Shown: positions 10,725 to 23,681, numbered from the stretch's first letter. The stretch: 64,000 bases of DNA from Sutcliffiella horikoshii (GCA_001636495.1 KV440964.1:1132666-1196665), one strand, 5' to 3'. Program-made: numbers and translations. The notes: generated from the sequence alone by a model not told the origin.

Positions 10725-10802
10725 GCGCTCGTAGCTCAGGGGATAGAGCGGTGGTTTCCGGTACCGCGTCATGCGGGGGTTCGAATCCCTCCGAGCGCGC
10801 CA
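10725..10802 (+). tRNA. tRNA-Arg (anticodon CCG)
   Basis: The acceptor GCGCTCG (10725-10731) pairs with CGAGCGC (10792-10798); the discriminator G and an encoded CCA follow. The anticodon arm is GTGGT-TTCCGGT-ACCGC, giving anticodon CCG for codon CGG. The T-arm is GGGGG-TTCGAAT-CCCTC. It is a single tRNA gene with its own promoter. Confidence 0.95.
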
Positions 10803-10906
10803 TTTTAATTCTATATTGGAAAAACTTACTTTTGAAATTAAAACGACAAGCATGTTATATTATTACTTGTAACGGACAAGCGCCGTTATCTTATATGATC
10901 TATTCA

Positions 10907-10932
10907 CCCAGTGTCGGCACACTGGGTTTTTA
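10907..10932 (+). terminator. Terminator after tRNA-Arg
   Basis: CCCAGTGT pairs with ACACTGGG around CGGC and is followed by TTTTTATTTT. It lies about 105 bases after the tRNA. Confidence 0.75.
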
Positions 10933-10940
10933 TTTTGTCC

Positions 10941-10980
10941 AAAAGAGGCATCCCACTTTAATGAGGGATGCCTCTTTTTA
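10941..10980. terminator. Second hairpin terminator after tRNA-Arg
   Basis: AAAGAGGCATCCC pairs perfectly with GGGATGCCTCTTT across a 10-base loop, with T and A runs on either side. It may act in both directions. Confidence 0.75.
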
Positions 10981-11090
10981 CATAGTTTAATATTTTTTTA
11001 AAAAAAAGTGATCCAAGATAAAACCCTCTCCGTTAGGTAGATAAGAAAGGCAAAACGGGGCATGTCCCCTAAAAAAGGAGAGGAAGAGGA

Positions 11091-12416
11091 ATGATGAAGA
11101 AATTGATGGCTTTAGTCATGGCATTTACTTTACTTGTACCAACATTTGCTTTTGCGAATGAGGTGAAAACACCTGCAGCAGATTTGAGGGCGACGTTGGA
11201 TCATCTTCTATCCGAGCATTTTGTTTTAGCGGTAGCATCCATGCAGAAAGCATATGATGGAGATGAAGATACGGTAGCAGTTTTAGCGGCACTCGATCAG
11301 AACGCGGCTGACATGCAAGTGGCAGTGGAGTCCGTGTATGGTGCGGAAGGTGCTCAACAATTCAACGATATTTTTGCAAGTCATAATGATTACACAGACG
11401 ATCTAGTGAACGCAGCAAAAAATGAAGATGAAGAAGCCCGTCAAGCAGCGGAAGCGGAAATCGAAGAATTTGTCGTAGAGTTCTCTACATTCTTAGATGC
11501 AGCTACGGAAGGTAATCTTCCACAAGCGGCAGCAGAAGAAGTTATCCGTGCACATGAAGCGGATGTATTAAAAGTATTTGATAACTATGTAGCTGGTGAG
11601 TACGAAGCAGCGTACATGGCGTATAGAGAAGGATATGCACGTATGTTTGATATCGGGAAGGCTTTATCCGGCGCGATTGTTACACAGATGCCTGATAAGT
11701 TCGAAGGTTCGACAGTTGATACACCTGCAGCAGATTTACGAGCTACTCTAAACAAATTGGCAGCAGAACACACTACTTATGCAACAATTGGCATGCAAAA
11801 AGGTTTTGATCAAAAAGAAGATGTAGATTTTATTAACTGGGCGGAAGATGCACATACAGCTGACTTTAAAGCAGCGATTGCGTCAATCTATGGAGACGAG
11901 GGTGCAGCACAGTTTGAAAAAGTATGGCAGGCAAATCACATTGATGCACAAAGCATGATCGTAGCTGCAGCTTTGGAAGAGGACGAAGCGGCTAGAACAG
12001 AAGCGGAAGAGCAATTAAAAACTTTTGCTAAAGACTTTGGTGGATTCCTTGGTGCGGCAACAGAAGAAAACTTACCTTCTGATGCAGCAACTGAAGCGGT
12101 ATGGGCACATGAAGAGTTGGTATTAACTTCTTTCGATCAGTATGTAGCTGGTGATTATGAGGCAGCATACGATACTTTCCGCGAGAGCTATGCATTCATG
12201 TTCGGAATTGGTGAAACCCTTGGTGGAGCAATCGTCACACAACATCCTGATAAGTTCGGTGGAGAAACAATGCCAAGTGAAATGCCGAATACAGGAATGG
12301 GTGGAGGAAGCACAAACAATACTTCCATTACGTTAATTGCAACAGTTCTTGGAGCAATGTTCGCTATCACTGCATTCGTGATGGTTCGTCGTAAAAAAGC
12401 TTCTGAACAAGCATAA
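11091..12416 (+). CDS. Two-repeat secreted protein with MPNTG sortase motif
   Basis: The 441-residue precursor has a signal peptide (MMKKLMALVMAFTLLVPTFAFA). Two related helical repeats follow, about 27-200 and 209-385. Each begins with TPAADLRATL and ends with a segment like AYREGYARMFDIGKALSGAIVTQMPDKF. A wall-sorting signal ends the protein: MPNTG at residues 398-402, a hydrophobic helix and the tail RRKK. Both repeats are acidic and rich in Ala and Glu. The next gene is a sortase, its likely anchoring enzyme. I do not recognise the repeat family; a surface or spore-associated role is inference. GAGAGGAAGAGGA precedes the ATG. Confidence 0.75.
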   Translation: MMKKLMALVMAFTLLVPTFAFANEVKTPAADLRATLDHLLSEHFVLAVASMQKAYDGDEDTVAVLAALDQNAADMQVAVESVYGAEGAQQFNDIFASHNDYTDDLVNAAKNEDEEARQAAEAEIEEFVVEFSTFLDAATEGNLPQAAAEEVIRAHEADVLKVFDNYVAGEYEAAYMAYREGYARMFDIGKALSGAIVTQMPDKFEGSTVDTPAADLRATLNKLAAEHTTYATIGMQKGFDQKEDVDFINWAEDAHTADFKAAIASIYGDEGAAQFEKVWQANHIDAQSMIVAAALEEDEAARTEAEEQLKTFAKDFGGFLGAATEENLPSDAATEAVWAHEELVLTSFDQYVAGDYEAAYDTFRESYAFMFGIGETLGGAIVTQHPDKFGGETMPSEMPNTGMGGGSTNNTSITLIATVLGAMFAITAFVMVRRKKASEQA

Positions 12417-12458
12417 TAGACTGGAAAAACAATAGTTTGAAAAACCTTAGGCAGGTAA

Positions 12459-12486
12459 AAGAAGAGGGCGATTCTCTCTTCTTTTT
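12459..12486 (+). terminator. Weak hairpin between surface protein and sortase
   Basis: AGAAGAGGGCGATTCTCTCTTC followed by TTTTTG can fold into a short stem. It could attenuate transcription into the sortase gene. Confidence 0.45.
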
Positions 12487-12509
12487 GCCGTAATTAGGAG
12501 TGTGTGGTG

Positions 12510-13469
12510 ATGTATAAAAAAACGCTAGCTGCGGCGGGGGTTACCGGAATTATATTTTTTGGAATAGGCTGTCAGGCGGGATTCATCGGGTCGACCCTTC
12601 AAGATGAAGTGATGGTAGATTCTGAAGTTGCATCAGTGGAAGAGGTCGGGGCGATCGACCTGGGTGATGAATTTGTTAAATTGAGAAATGAGCAAGAGGA
12701 CAAGGAAGGGGAGGAGCAGGAGATAGGAATCATTCCTGCCAATCTGAAAATTCCTTCCATCGAGGTGGATGCCACCGTCCAAAAAGTCGGATTGTTGGAT
12801 AATGGCCAAATGGGCGTCCCAGATAACGAAGAGGATGTTGCCTGGTTTGAACCTGGGACAAAGCCTGGGAACAAAGGGAACTCGGTTATCGCAGCCCACG
12901 TCGATTCACGGGAAGGACCAGCCGTGTTTTGGGACCTGAAGAAACTGGAAACTGGTGATGAGATTATCGTTACGGATGAAGAAGGAAGTGAATTGACTTT
13001 TGTGGTCAATAGAGTAGAAAGATACAAAAGGAATGAAGCTCCGATTGAAGAGATTTTTGGGAGTGCGGACTCCAAAAGCTTGAACCTCATCACATGTACA
13101 GGAACATTCGACCGTGCAAATGGTGGTCATGAGGAGCGTCTTGTTGTTTATTCGGAGTTAAAAGATTCCCAGTTAGTCGTGGAAATCGAGCAACCTACAG
13201 CACCAACCAATGTAGTTGTGCATGAGGGGCATATCACATTCCATGCAGTCCGGGAAGAAGGGATTGTCGGATACCGTGTCTATCGTGCGGGGGATGACGG
13301 GGAGTTTGAACATGTCACAAGCATATCCTCCCATCAACGAAAGAGCTACACAGATCCTGATGCCCCGAACTATTCCTACTACGTGACGTCCATCAATGCG
13401 CAAGGCGGGGAATCGGAGCCTTCGGAGGTGGCGTCACTGGATAGAGAAGAAGAGGATAAAGTAGATTGA
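12510..13469 (+). CDS. Sortase (class D-like) with C-terminal fibronectin type III-like domain
   Basis: The protein has 319 residues: an N-terminal hydrophobic helix (about 5-22), a linker rich in Asp and Glu, a sortase domain (about 70-220) and a beta-rich C-terminal domain (about 225-305). In the sortase domain His130 (AAHVDS), Cys196 (LITCTG) and Arg210 (EERLVV) form the expected catalytic set. The C-terminal part (VGYRVYRAGDDGEF ... SYYVTSINAQGGESEPS) looks like fibronectin type III, an uncommon addition to a sortase. I chose ATG 12510 with TTAGGAG upstream; GTG 12504 is the alternative. FGIGC at its N-terminus is a poor lipobox. Its substrate is probably the preceding MPNTG protein. Confidence 0.85.
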   Translation: MYKKTLAAAGVTGIIFFGIGCQAGFIGSTLQDEVMVDSEVASVEEVGAIDLGDEFVKLRNEQEDKEGEEQEIGIIPANLKIPSIEVDATVQKVGLLDNGQMGVPDNEEDVAWFEPGTKPGNKGNSVIAAHVDSREGPAVFWDLKKLETGDEIIVTDEEGSELTFVVNRVERYKRNEAPIEEIFGSADSKSLNLITCTGTFDRANGGHEERLVVYSELKDSQLVVEIEQPTAPTNVVVHEGHITFHAVREEGIVGYRVYRAGDDGEFEHVTSISSHQRKSYTDPDAPNYSYYVTSINAQGGESEPSEVASLDREEEDKVD

Positions 13470-13509
13470 GGTTTGGAATAGTATATATATGAAGATTGCA
13501 GCAGTAGGA

Positions 13510-13554
13510 AAGCAGGAAAGAAACCCATCGAGGTTTAACTTTCCTGCTTTTTTG
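13510..13554 (+). terminator. Terminator after the sortase gene
   Basis: AGCAGGAAAG-AAACC pairs with GGTTT-AA-CTTTCCTGCT, followed by TTTTTTG. Confidence 0.85.
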
Positions 13555-13652
13555 TTTGATTTCACCAAATTTAAGAATGACCATAACAAAACCACAATAA
13601 AATAGAATGGCAGAAATATAATGAATAACTTCGACATAAGTGCGGAAATTCC

Positions 13653-13673
13653 TTTTGGGGTCTGACCCCAAAA
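13653..13673. repeat. Perfect GGGGTC/GACCCC-type palindrome upstream of rpoN
   Basis: TTTTGGGGT-CTG-ACCCCAAAA is a 21-base palindrome with 9-base arms. It lies about 115 bases before rpoN with no T-tail, so it is not a standard terminator. A weak TTACAA-N16-TAGAAT promoter-like pair follows at about 13700-13728. Confidence 0.5.
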
Positions 13674-13786
13674 GTGATTTATAGGAATATTTTTAAAGCT
13701 TACAAGATCCCGAAAGTCATGTAGAATAAGGGTAGATACCGGAAATGGGCAACGGATGAAGAGTGGCCGGAGGAGGAATGGGAAGT

Positions 13787-15121
13787 ATGAAGCAGTCTGT
13801 TGGTTTGTATCAGGAGCAGTCGTTGAGGCTTGCGATGACGCAGGAGCTGAAGCAGGCGATTACGTTGTTGCAGTATTCAACGCTTGAGATGGTTGATTTC
13901 CTGAAAGAGCAATCGCTAGAAAACCCGCTTATGGATTTGAAAATACCGACCACACAAAGGGAACTTGCCTCTTCACGTGTGCAGCGTTTAAAGCCCAAGA
14001 AAATCGGGACTACCACCTCACAAACCTTTTCCATTGAGAATTTTAGTAAGCATGGAGAATCCCTTCAACAATATATAGAGCAACAGCTGGTCGACAGCCC
14101 CCTTTCTCAAGAAGAGAGGCAGCTTGCAAAACGAGTCATCCAGTACATGGATCCCAATGGCTACATTCAAGAGGAGCCGTCAACCATTGCCGAGCAATTA
14201 AAAAGACCGATAGAAACAATAGAAGACTTGCTTAACAATATCAAACAACTCGAACCTGCAGGAATCGGCGCCGGCAGTCTGCAAGAATGTCTTTTGCTCC
14301 AGTTAAGACGCCAACCGAACCGTAACGAAATGGCAGAAGCTATACTGGAAAATGACTTCACCCTTTTCGCTGAGAAAGCGTGGAAAATATTAGCTAAGAA
14401 ATATTCCATCAGTCTCAAAGAGATACAAGCGATTCACGATGAAATTGTAAAATTGAATCCTCGTCCAGGAAACAAATATGAAACAACAGAAAGGCCGAAA
14501 TACATCATTCCGGACCTGGTCGTCCAAAAGCATCAAAATCAATTTATTGTTTCATTGAACGAAGAAATCATCCCACAGGTTCATATAAACAAACAATACG
14601 AGGCGGCGCTTAAAAGCAAAAATGAACTGGAATCCTATCTGCAGGAAAAGCTGCAACAATGCCAATGGATTGTCAAAAGCATGGAGCACCGCAAATACAC
14701 ACTCGTAAAAGTGATGGAAGAGATCCTCCTCGCTCAGCAGTCTTTCTTTTTCAACGGACCATCATTTTTGAAACCGCTGACATTAAAGGATGTTGCGATA
14801 AGACTTGATATTCATGAGTCCACGGTGAGCCGGGCCACAAAGGAAAAATATGTGCAAACACCGTACGGACTGTTTGAACTGAAATACTTTTTCAGTCAGG
14901 GTCTTAGTGGGCAGTATGAAGAGGAAACGTCGACAAAGCAAGTGCAGCAGCTAGTGGATGAGCTGATAAAAAAAGAAAATAAGCAGAAGCCTTTGTCCGA
15001 TCAGCAGCTGACAAACATCCTGCAAAAGCAGTATCATATAAACATCTCACGGAGGACGGTGGCAAAGTACAGAGATCTTTTAAATATCCCAAGTTCCTCC
15101 ATGAGAAAAAGGTATGACTAG
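13787..15121 (+). CDS. rpoN: RNA polymerase sigma-54 factor (SigL/RpoN)
   Basis: The 444-residue protein has the three sigma-54 regions: the N-terminal activator-interacting segment (SLRLAMTQELKQAITLLQYS), the core-binding region (about 90-280) and the C-terminal DNA-binding part. That part has an HTH (VAIRLDIHESTVSRAT) and the RpoN box SRRTVAKYR near the end. It recognises -24/-12 promoters and needs an enhancer-binding activator. I chose ATG 13787, 10 bases after GGAGGAGG; GTG 13763 and ATG 13778 are poorer. A glutaredoxin-like gene follows after 23 bases. Confidence 0.95.
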   Translation: MKQSVGLYQEQSLRLAMTQELKQAITLLQYSTLEMVDFLKEQSLENPLMDLKIPTTQRELASSRVQRLKPKKIGTTTSQTFSIENFSKHGESLQQYIEQQLVDSPLSQEERQLAKRVIQYMDPNGYIQEEPSTIAEQLKRPIETIEDLLNNIKQLEPAGIGAGSLQECLLLQLRRQPNRNEMAEAILENDFTLFAEKAWKILAKKYSISLKEIQAIHDEIVKLNPRPGNKYETTERPKYIIPDLVVQKHQNQFIVSLNEEIIPQVHINKQYEAALKSKNELESYLQEKLQQCQWIVKSMEHRKYTLVKVMEEILLAQQSFFFNGPSFLKPLTLKDVAIRLDIHESTVSRATKEKYVQTPYGLFELKYFFSQGLSGQYEEETSTKQVQQLVDELIKKENKQKPLSDQQLTNILQKQYHINISRRTVAKYRDLLNIPSSSMRKRYD

Positions 15122-15144
15122 ATAGAAAGGCAGATGCGAGAAAA

Positions 15145-15387
15145 ATGAACCTTCAATTTTATACAAAAGTGGATTGTCCACTATGCGACAAGGCGAAAGC
15201 AAAGCTTAACGAACTGCAATCCGAACTGAATTTTACGATAGAAGAATTTGATATCTATAAAGATGACTCATTACTGGAAAAATATCAGCTGATGATTCCA
15301 GTAGTGGAGCATGATGGCGAAATGCTTGCATATGGGCAAGTGAACAAAGAAGAAGTAAGAAAGCGTTTACTTGAAAAAATCCGCTAA
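15145..15387 (+). CDS. Glutaredoxin-like thiol protein (DUF836/YruB type)
   Basis: The 80-residue protein begins MNLQFYTKVDCPLCDKAK, with a CPLC redox motif after the first beta strand of a thioredoxin fold, and has the conserved cis-Pro segment (MIPVVEHDG). Its role is a probable thiol-disulfide exchange; the partner is unknown. It sits between rpoN and cggR, as in many Bacillus genomes. A terminator lies about 20 bases after the stop. Confidence 0.8.
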   Translation: MNLQFYTKVDCPLCDKAKAKLNELQSELNFTIEEFDIYKDDSLLEKYQLMIPVVEHDGEMLAYGQVNKEEVRKRLLEKIR

Positions 15388-15394
15388 ACCCTAG

Positions 15395-15423
15395 TTGCAT
15401 AAGGGTTTCACCTTTGTTACAAT
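15395..15423 (+). promoter_or_regulatory. SigA promoter of the cggR-gapA operon
   Basis: TTGCAT (15395-15400), a 17-base spacer and TACAAT (15418-15423) give a start near 15430, upstream of the CggR operator. The -10 box lies inside the hairpin that terminates the preceding operon. Confidence 0.7.
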
Positions 15424-15450
15424 CAACTTGTAGCAAGGGTGATTTTTTTT
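15409..15450 (+). terminator. Terminator of the rpoN-glutaredoxin operon
   Basis: TCACCTTTG pairs with CAAGGGTGA (one G-T) across a 17-base loop, followed by eight T. The loop and left arm overlap the cggR promoter. Confidence 0.7.
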
Positions 15451-15458
15451 ACCGCTAC

Positions 15459-15494
15459 TGGGACATAATATGTCACAGTGGGACGTTACGTGTC
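15459..15494 (+). promoter_or_regulatory. CggR operator
   Basis: TGGGAC-N6-TGTC (15459-15474) is repeated after 4 bases as TGGGAC-N6-TGTC (15479-15494). This is the direct-repeat pattern known for the B. subtilis CggR target. It lies just after the transcription start, where bound CggR blocks elongation until fructose-1,6-bisphosphate is present. Confidence 0.9.
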
Positions 15495-15569
15495 CAACTA
15501 ACGGTCAGAAACCAAACTTGGCATCAGGAGTCCATCAGGTAAAATACACACTCTGAAGGGGAAGCTATA

Positions 15570-16589
15570 ATGAAACAGATTATTGAAGTACAAAAGAAAT
15601 TGTTGCCTGATCTTCTTTCCATTATGCAGAAGCGATACGAGATCCTTAGATACATAAGGTTGATGCAGCCGATTGGAAGAAGAAGTTTGTCAGGCAGTCT
15701 AGGTTTGAGTGAGCGGGTGCTGAGAGGGGAAGTTGATTTCCTTAAAGCGCAGAACCTGATTCACGTCAGTGTTGCCGGCATGACATTGACGAAAGAAGGG
15801 GAATACCTCATTAAAGATCTAGAAGAGGTTATGAAAGAGGTTTCCGGTTTAAAGCAACTCGAAGCGGGAATAGAAGAAAAGTTAGGAATTACAAAAGTTG
15901 TCGTGGTTCCGGGTGACAGTGACCAATCCCCTTGGGTGAAAAAGGAACTCGGCCGAGCATGTGTATCAGCCATGCGAGAACGATTCCATGATGACAATGT
16001 CATTGCCGTGGCAGGTGGAACGACCGTTTCGTCAGTAGCGGAAATGATGACTCCCGACACGAAAAACCGTAATCTGCTGTTTGTCCCTGCTCGAGGCGGA
16101 CTAGGGGAGAAGGTGCAAAATCAGTCGAACACCATTTGTGCCACCATGGCAGAAAAGGCATCTGGCGACTACAGGCTCCTACATATCCCAGATTCGCTGA
16201 GTCATGAATCCTACCAGTCAATGATTGAGGAGCCTTCTATAAAAGAAGTAATTTCACTCATTAAAAATTCTAGTATGGTTATTCATGGAATTGGAGACGC
16301 TAAAACAATGGCAGAGCGCCGTAAAACAGCGCCGGAAAATATGCGTAAGATCGAACAAACCCATGCGGTAGCTGAAGCTTTCGGGTACTATTTCAATGAA
16401 GCCGGAGAAGTGGTGCATAAAGTTCAGACAGTTGGAATGCAACTCGCAGATTTGGAAAAGATAGAATGTGTGATTGCAGTAGCCGGCGGTGCCTCAAAGG
16501 CAAAAGCGATTCAAGCGTATCTAAAAAAAGCTCCCCACACCATCCTCATAACGGATGAAGGAGCAGCAAAAGAGTTAATTAGGGACTAA
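15570..16589 (+). CDS. cggR: Central glycolytic genes regulator CggR
   Basis: The 339-residue repressor belongs to the SorC family. It has an N-terminal helix-turn-helix (SLSGSLGLSERVLRGEVDFLK, about 39-59) and a C-terminal sugar-phosphate effector domain (about 90-339, with AGGTTVS and VAGGASKAKAI). CggR represses its own operon and is relieved by fructose-1,6-bisphosphate. Its operator is present upstream at 15459-15494. The ATG follows AAGGGGAAGCT. In B. subtilis the cggR-gapA message is cleaved between the genes; here a palindromic repeat lies in that gap. Confidence 0.96.
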   Translation: MKQIIEVQKKLLPDLLSIMQKRYEILRYIRLMQPIGRRSLSGSLGLSERVLRGEVDFLKAQNLIHVSVAGMTLTKEGEYLIKDLEEVMKEVSGLKQLEAGIEEKLGITKVVVVPGDSDQSPWVKKELGRACVSAMRERFHDDNVIAVAGGTTVSSVAEMMTPDTKNRNLLFVPARGGLGEKVQNQSNTICATMAEKASGDYRLLHIPDSLSHESYQSMIEEPSIKEVISLIKNSSMVIHGIGDAKTMAERRKTAPENMRKIEQTHAVAEAFGYYFNEAGEVVHKVQTVGMQLADLEKIECVIAVAGGASKAKAIQAYLKKAPHTILITDEGAAKELIRD

Positions 16590-16640
16590 ACATCCCTTCT
16601 ATAAAGGCTGTGTTACACAGGATGCTTAACACGTTCTCAG

Positions 16641-16764
16641 CATTTGATTGGAATAAAAGGCGTAGACTCCTGCGGGAGGAAGGGACATGGGAGACCCCAC
16701 AGGCGAAGCCGAGGAGGCTCCCGGACCGCCCGCGGAAAGCGGAGCCTTTTATGGAGATCAAATG
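16641..16764 (+). repeat. Nested palindromic repeat, copy 2 (cggR-gapA gap)
   Basis: The arms are CATTTGATT-GGAATAAAAGGC and its near complement ending in CAAATG. The pairing can be extended outward: GGCTGTGTT at 16606 and AACACAGCC ending at 16780. The central blocks TGCGGGAGG, GAGACCCCAC, GAGGAGGCTC and CCGCGGAAAGCGG are conserved. Confidence 0.9.
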
Positions 16765-16790
16765 CGTGTTCAACACAGCCACCCAAATAA

Positions 16791-17831
<1,041 letters not shown>

Positions 17832-17854
17832 TTTTTCATAGCAATAGATATTGC

Positions 17855-17883
17855 TTGGATAAACCTTATCAGCATTCTATAAT
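17855..17883 (+). promoter_or_regulatory. Internal SigA promoter before pgk
   Basis: TTGGAT (17855-17860), a 17-base spacer and a perfect TATAAT (17878-17883) lie in the gapA-pgk gap. B. subtilis also has a constitutive promoter ahead of pgk, so this fits CggR-independent expression of the lower genes. Confidence 0.75.
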
Positions 17884-17897
17884 AAGACATGTGAAGT

Positions 17898-17935
17898 AGA
17901 GGGGGATTGGGGAACACACCCCTCCCTCTTTTCAT
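17898..17935 (+). terminator. Hairpin (partial terminator or mRNA stabiliser) between gapA and pgk
   Basis: AGAGGGGG pairs with CCCCTCCCTCT around an A-rich loop, followed by TTTTCATGTTTT. It could end most gapA transcripts. It also lies at the extreme 5' end of messages from the promoter at 17855-17883, where it could protect them. Confidence 0.6.
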
Positions 17936-17976
17936 GTTTTTAAAACAAAATTTCCTTTCAAGGGAGGCCGTTCAAG

Positions 17977-19161
17977 ATGAACAAGAAAAGTATTCGTGAC
18001 ATCGACGTCAAAGGCAAACGCGTATTTTGCCGTGTGGACTTTAACGTACCGATGAAGGACGGACAAGTAACAGACGAAACCCGTATCCGTGCTGCACTAC
18101 CAACAATCAAGCACCTAGTGGATAACGGCGCGAAAGTCTTGCTTGCAAGCCACTTAGGACGTCCAAAAGGGCAAGTAGTCGAAGAGCTTCGCTTAAACGC
18201 GGTTGCAGCTCGTCTACAAGAGCTTCTTGGAAAAGATGTGAAAAAAGCGGATGAAGCTTACGGAGATTCCGTAAAAGCCATCGTAAACGACATGAGCGAG
18301 GGAGACGTACTTTTACTTGAAAACGTTCGTTTCTACCCTGGTGAAGAGAAAAACGATCCAGAACTTGCAAAGGCGTTTGCTGAGCTTGCAGATGTGTATG
18401 TAAACGACGCATTCGGCGCTGCACACCGTGCACATGCTTCCACAGAGGGTATCGCCCAGCACTTACCGGCAGTAGCAGGCCTCTTAATGGAAAAAGAATT
18501 AGAAGTACTAGGAAAAGCCCTTTCAAACCCTGAGCGCCCATTCACGGCAATCATCGGTGGAGCAAAGGTTAAAGATAAAATCGGTGTGATTGAAAATCTT
18601 CTAAACAAAGTGGACAACCTAATCATCGGCGGTGGACTTGCATACACGTTCATCAAAGCGCAAGGACACGATGTAGGGAAATCATTACTAGAAGAAGACA
18701 AAATCGACCTTGCTAAATCCTTCATGGAGCAAGCAAAAGAAAAAGGTGTGAACATGTACATGCCTGTGGATGTTGTTGTTGCAGATGATTTCTCCAACGA
18801 CGCAAACACAAAGATCGTACCTATTGATGAAATTCCAAGCGACTGGGAAGGCCTTGATTGCGGACCTAAATCCCGTGAAATCTACGCGGATGTAATCAAA
18901 AACTCCAAGCTTGTCATCTGGAATGGACCAATGGGAGTATTCGAACTTGATGCATTTGCTGGCGGAACAAAAGCAGTAGGTGAAGCCTTAGCAGAAGCTA
19001 CCGATACATATTCTGTCATCGGTGGAGGAGACTCTGCGGCTGCTGTTGAAAAATTCAACCTCGCAGACAAAATGAGCCATATCTCAACTGGTGGAGGCGC
19101 ATCCCTAGAATTCATGGAAGGCAAAGAACTTCCAGGAGTAGTAGCGCTGAACGATAAGTAA
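17977..19161 (+). CDS. pgk: Phosphoglycerate kinase
   Basis: The 394-residue, two-domain kinase makes ATP from 1,3-bisphosphoglycerate. RVDFNVPM (about 18-25) is the PGK signature in the N-terminal, substrate-binding half. The C-terminal half has the nucleotide-binding GPMGVFE and [12 protein letters not shown]. The length is standard. The ATG follows AAGGGAGGCCGTTC. It is transcribed from the CggR-controlled promoter and probably from the internal promoter as well. Confidence 0.98.
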   Translation: MNKKSIRDIDVKGKRVFCRVDFNVPMKDGQVTDETRIRAALPTIKHLVDNGAKVLLASHLGRPKGQVVEELRLNAVAARLQELLGKDVKKADEAYGDSVKAIVNDMSEGDVLLLENVRFYPGEEKNDPELAKAFAELADVYVNDAFGAAHRAHASTEGIAQHLPAVAGLLMEKELEVLGKALSNPERPFTAIIGGAKVKDKIGVIENLLNKVDNLIIGGGLAYTFIKAQGHDVGKSLLEEDKIDLAKSFMEQAKEKGVNMYMPVDVVVADDFSNDANTKIVPIDEIPSDWEGLDCGPKSREIYADVIKNSKLVIWNGPMGVFELDAFAGGTKAVGEALAEATDTYSVIGGGDSAAAVEKFNLADKMSHISTGGGASLEFMEGKELPGVVALNDK

Positions 19162-19198
19162 TTTAAGTATTTTTCTTTAGTATTAAAATAGTTTCTAG

Positions 19199-19324
19199 CT
19201 GTTGATTGGAGCAAAGGGCGGAGACTCCTGAGGGAGATAGCGCTAGGTGGAGACCCCGCAGGCTTGCCGAGGAGGCTCCAGCAGCGCCCCTAGGAAAGCG
19301 AAGCCATTTGCGGAAATCAACAGC
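19199..19324 (+). repeat. Nested palindromic repeat, copy 3 (pgk-tpiA gap)
   Basis: The outer arms are GCTGTTGATTGGAGC and AAATCAACAGC. The inner blocks are GACTCCTGAGGGAG, GGAGACCCCGC, GAGGAGGCTCC and CCCCTAGGAAAGCG. The changed CTGAGGG/CCCCTAGG pair shows compensatory variation against copy 1 (CTGCGGG/CCCCGCGG). Confidence 0.9.
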
Positions 19325-19331
19325 GGAGTAA

Positions 19332-21660
<2,329 letters not shown>

Positions 21661-21674
21661 TAGCTGATTTCTAG

Positions 21675-21800
21675 CTATAGATTGAAGTGCAAGGTGTGAG
21701 ACTCCAGCGGGAGGTAGCGGTAGCTTGAGACCCCACAGCGAAGCGAGGAGGCTCAAGCACCGCCCCGCGGAAAGCGAACACCTGGAACGGAGATCTATAG
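21675..21800 (+). repeat. Nested palindromic repeat, copy 4 (gpmI-eno gap)
   Basis: It is nearly identical to copy 1: 126 bp, CTATAGATTG start, GATCTATAG end, and the blocks GACTCCAGCGGGAG, TTGAGACCCCAC, GAGGAGGCTCAAG and CCCCGCGGAAAGCG. Its close match to copy 1 (5841-5966), 16 kb away, suggests recent spread. Confidence 0.9.
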
Positions 21801-21842
21801 CGGTGTTAAAGCAGTAAACAATAAAAATAATTTTATTCCTAA

Positions 21843-23153
<1,311 letters not shown>

Positions 23154-23165
23154 TTACTTCTACAT

Positions 23166-23196
23166 GAGGACCCGACTTCGGTTGGGTTCTTTTTTG
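23166..23196 (+). terminator. Terminator of the glycolytic operon
   Basis: GGACCCGAC-TTCG-GTTGGGTTC is followed by TTTTTTG. The tetraloop is UUCG. Confidence 0.85.
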
Positions 23197-23212
23197 TTTA
23201 TTTGACTTCTAA

Positions 23213-23338
23213 GCTGTGGATTGGAGCAAAAGGCGAAGACTCCGAAGGGAGATAGCGGTAGCTTGAGACCCCGCAACGAAGTGAGGAGGCTCAAGCACCG
23301 CCCCTCGGAAAGCGAAGCCTAGTGCGGAAATCAACAGC
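23213..23338 (+). repeat. Nested palindromic repeat, copy 5 (eno-secG gap)
   Basis: The arms are GCTGTGGATTGGAGC and AAATCAACAGC. The blocks are GACTCCGAAGGGAG, TTGAGACCCCGC, GAGGAGGCTCAAG and CCCCTCGGAAAGCG. It lies after the eno terminator and before the secG promoter. Confidence 0.9.
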
Positions 23339-23382
23339 GGTGATAAAGAGGATAACCTACCTCTCATTTCCTCTTGTCCACC

Positions 23383-23411
23383 TTGTCATAATGTGGTACA
23401 TTTAATATAAT
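23383..23411 (+). promoter_or_regulatory. SigA promoter of secG
   Basis: TTGTCA (23383-23388), a 17-base spacer and TATAAT (23406-23411) give a start about 25 bases before the secG ATG. Confidence 0.85.
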
Positions 23412-23445
23412 CAGATATGTACGTTCCGCAGGAGGTGTAGTTTAC

Positions 23446-23676
23446 ATGACGTTATTTCTTACTATTTTACTTATTATCGTAGCAATCTCTTTGATCACAG
23501 TAGTACTACTTCAATCAGGTAAAAGTGCAGGTCTTTCAGGAGCAATCTCCGGTGGAGCAGAAACACTTTTCGGAAAACAAAAAGCACGCGGCCTAGACCT
23601 TGTTCTACACCGTACGACAGTTGTTCTTTCTGTATTATTCTTCATCTTGACGCTGTCCATCGCATACTTCGCATAA
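23446..23676 (+). CDS. secG: Preprotein translocase subunit SecG
   Basis: The 76-residue membrane protein has two transmembrane helices (about 3-22 and 56-74). Between them is the conserved cytoplasmic loop [24 protein letters not shown]. It is the auxiliary subunit of the SecYEG channel. The ATG follows AGGAGGTGTAG. It has its own promoter and terminator, so it is probably monocistronic, and it lies before est-rnr-smpB as in related genomes. Confidence 0.96.
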   Translation: MTLFLTILLIIVAISLITVVLLQSGKSAGLSGAISGGAETLFGKQKARGLDLVLHRTTVVLSVLFFILTLSIAYFA

Positions 23677-23681
23677 TAAAT

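Noticed and set aside
13653-13673. Terminator upstream of rpoN
   Set aside because: The palindrome is perfect but has only a 3-base loop and no T-run; the real terminator of the sortase gene lies at 13510-13554.
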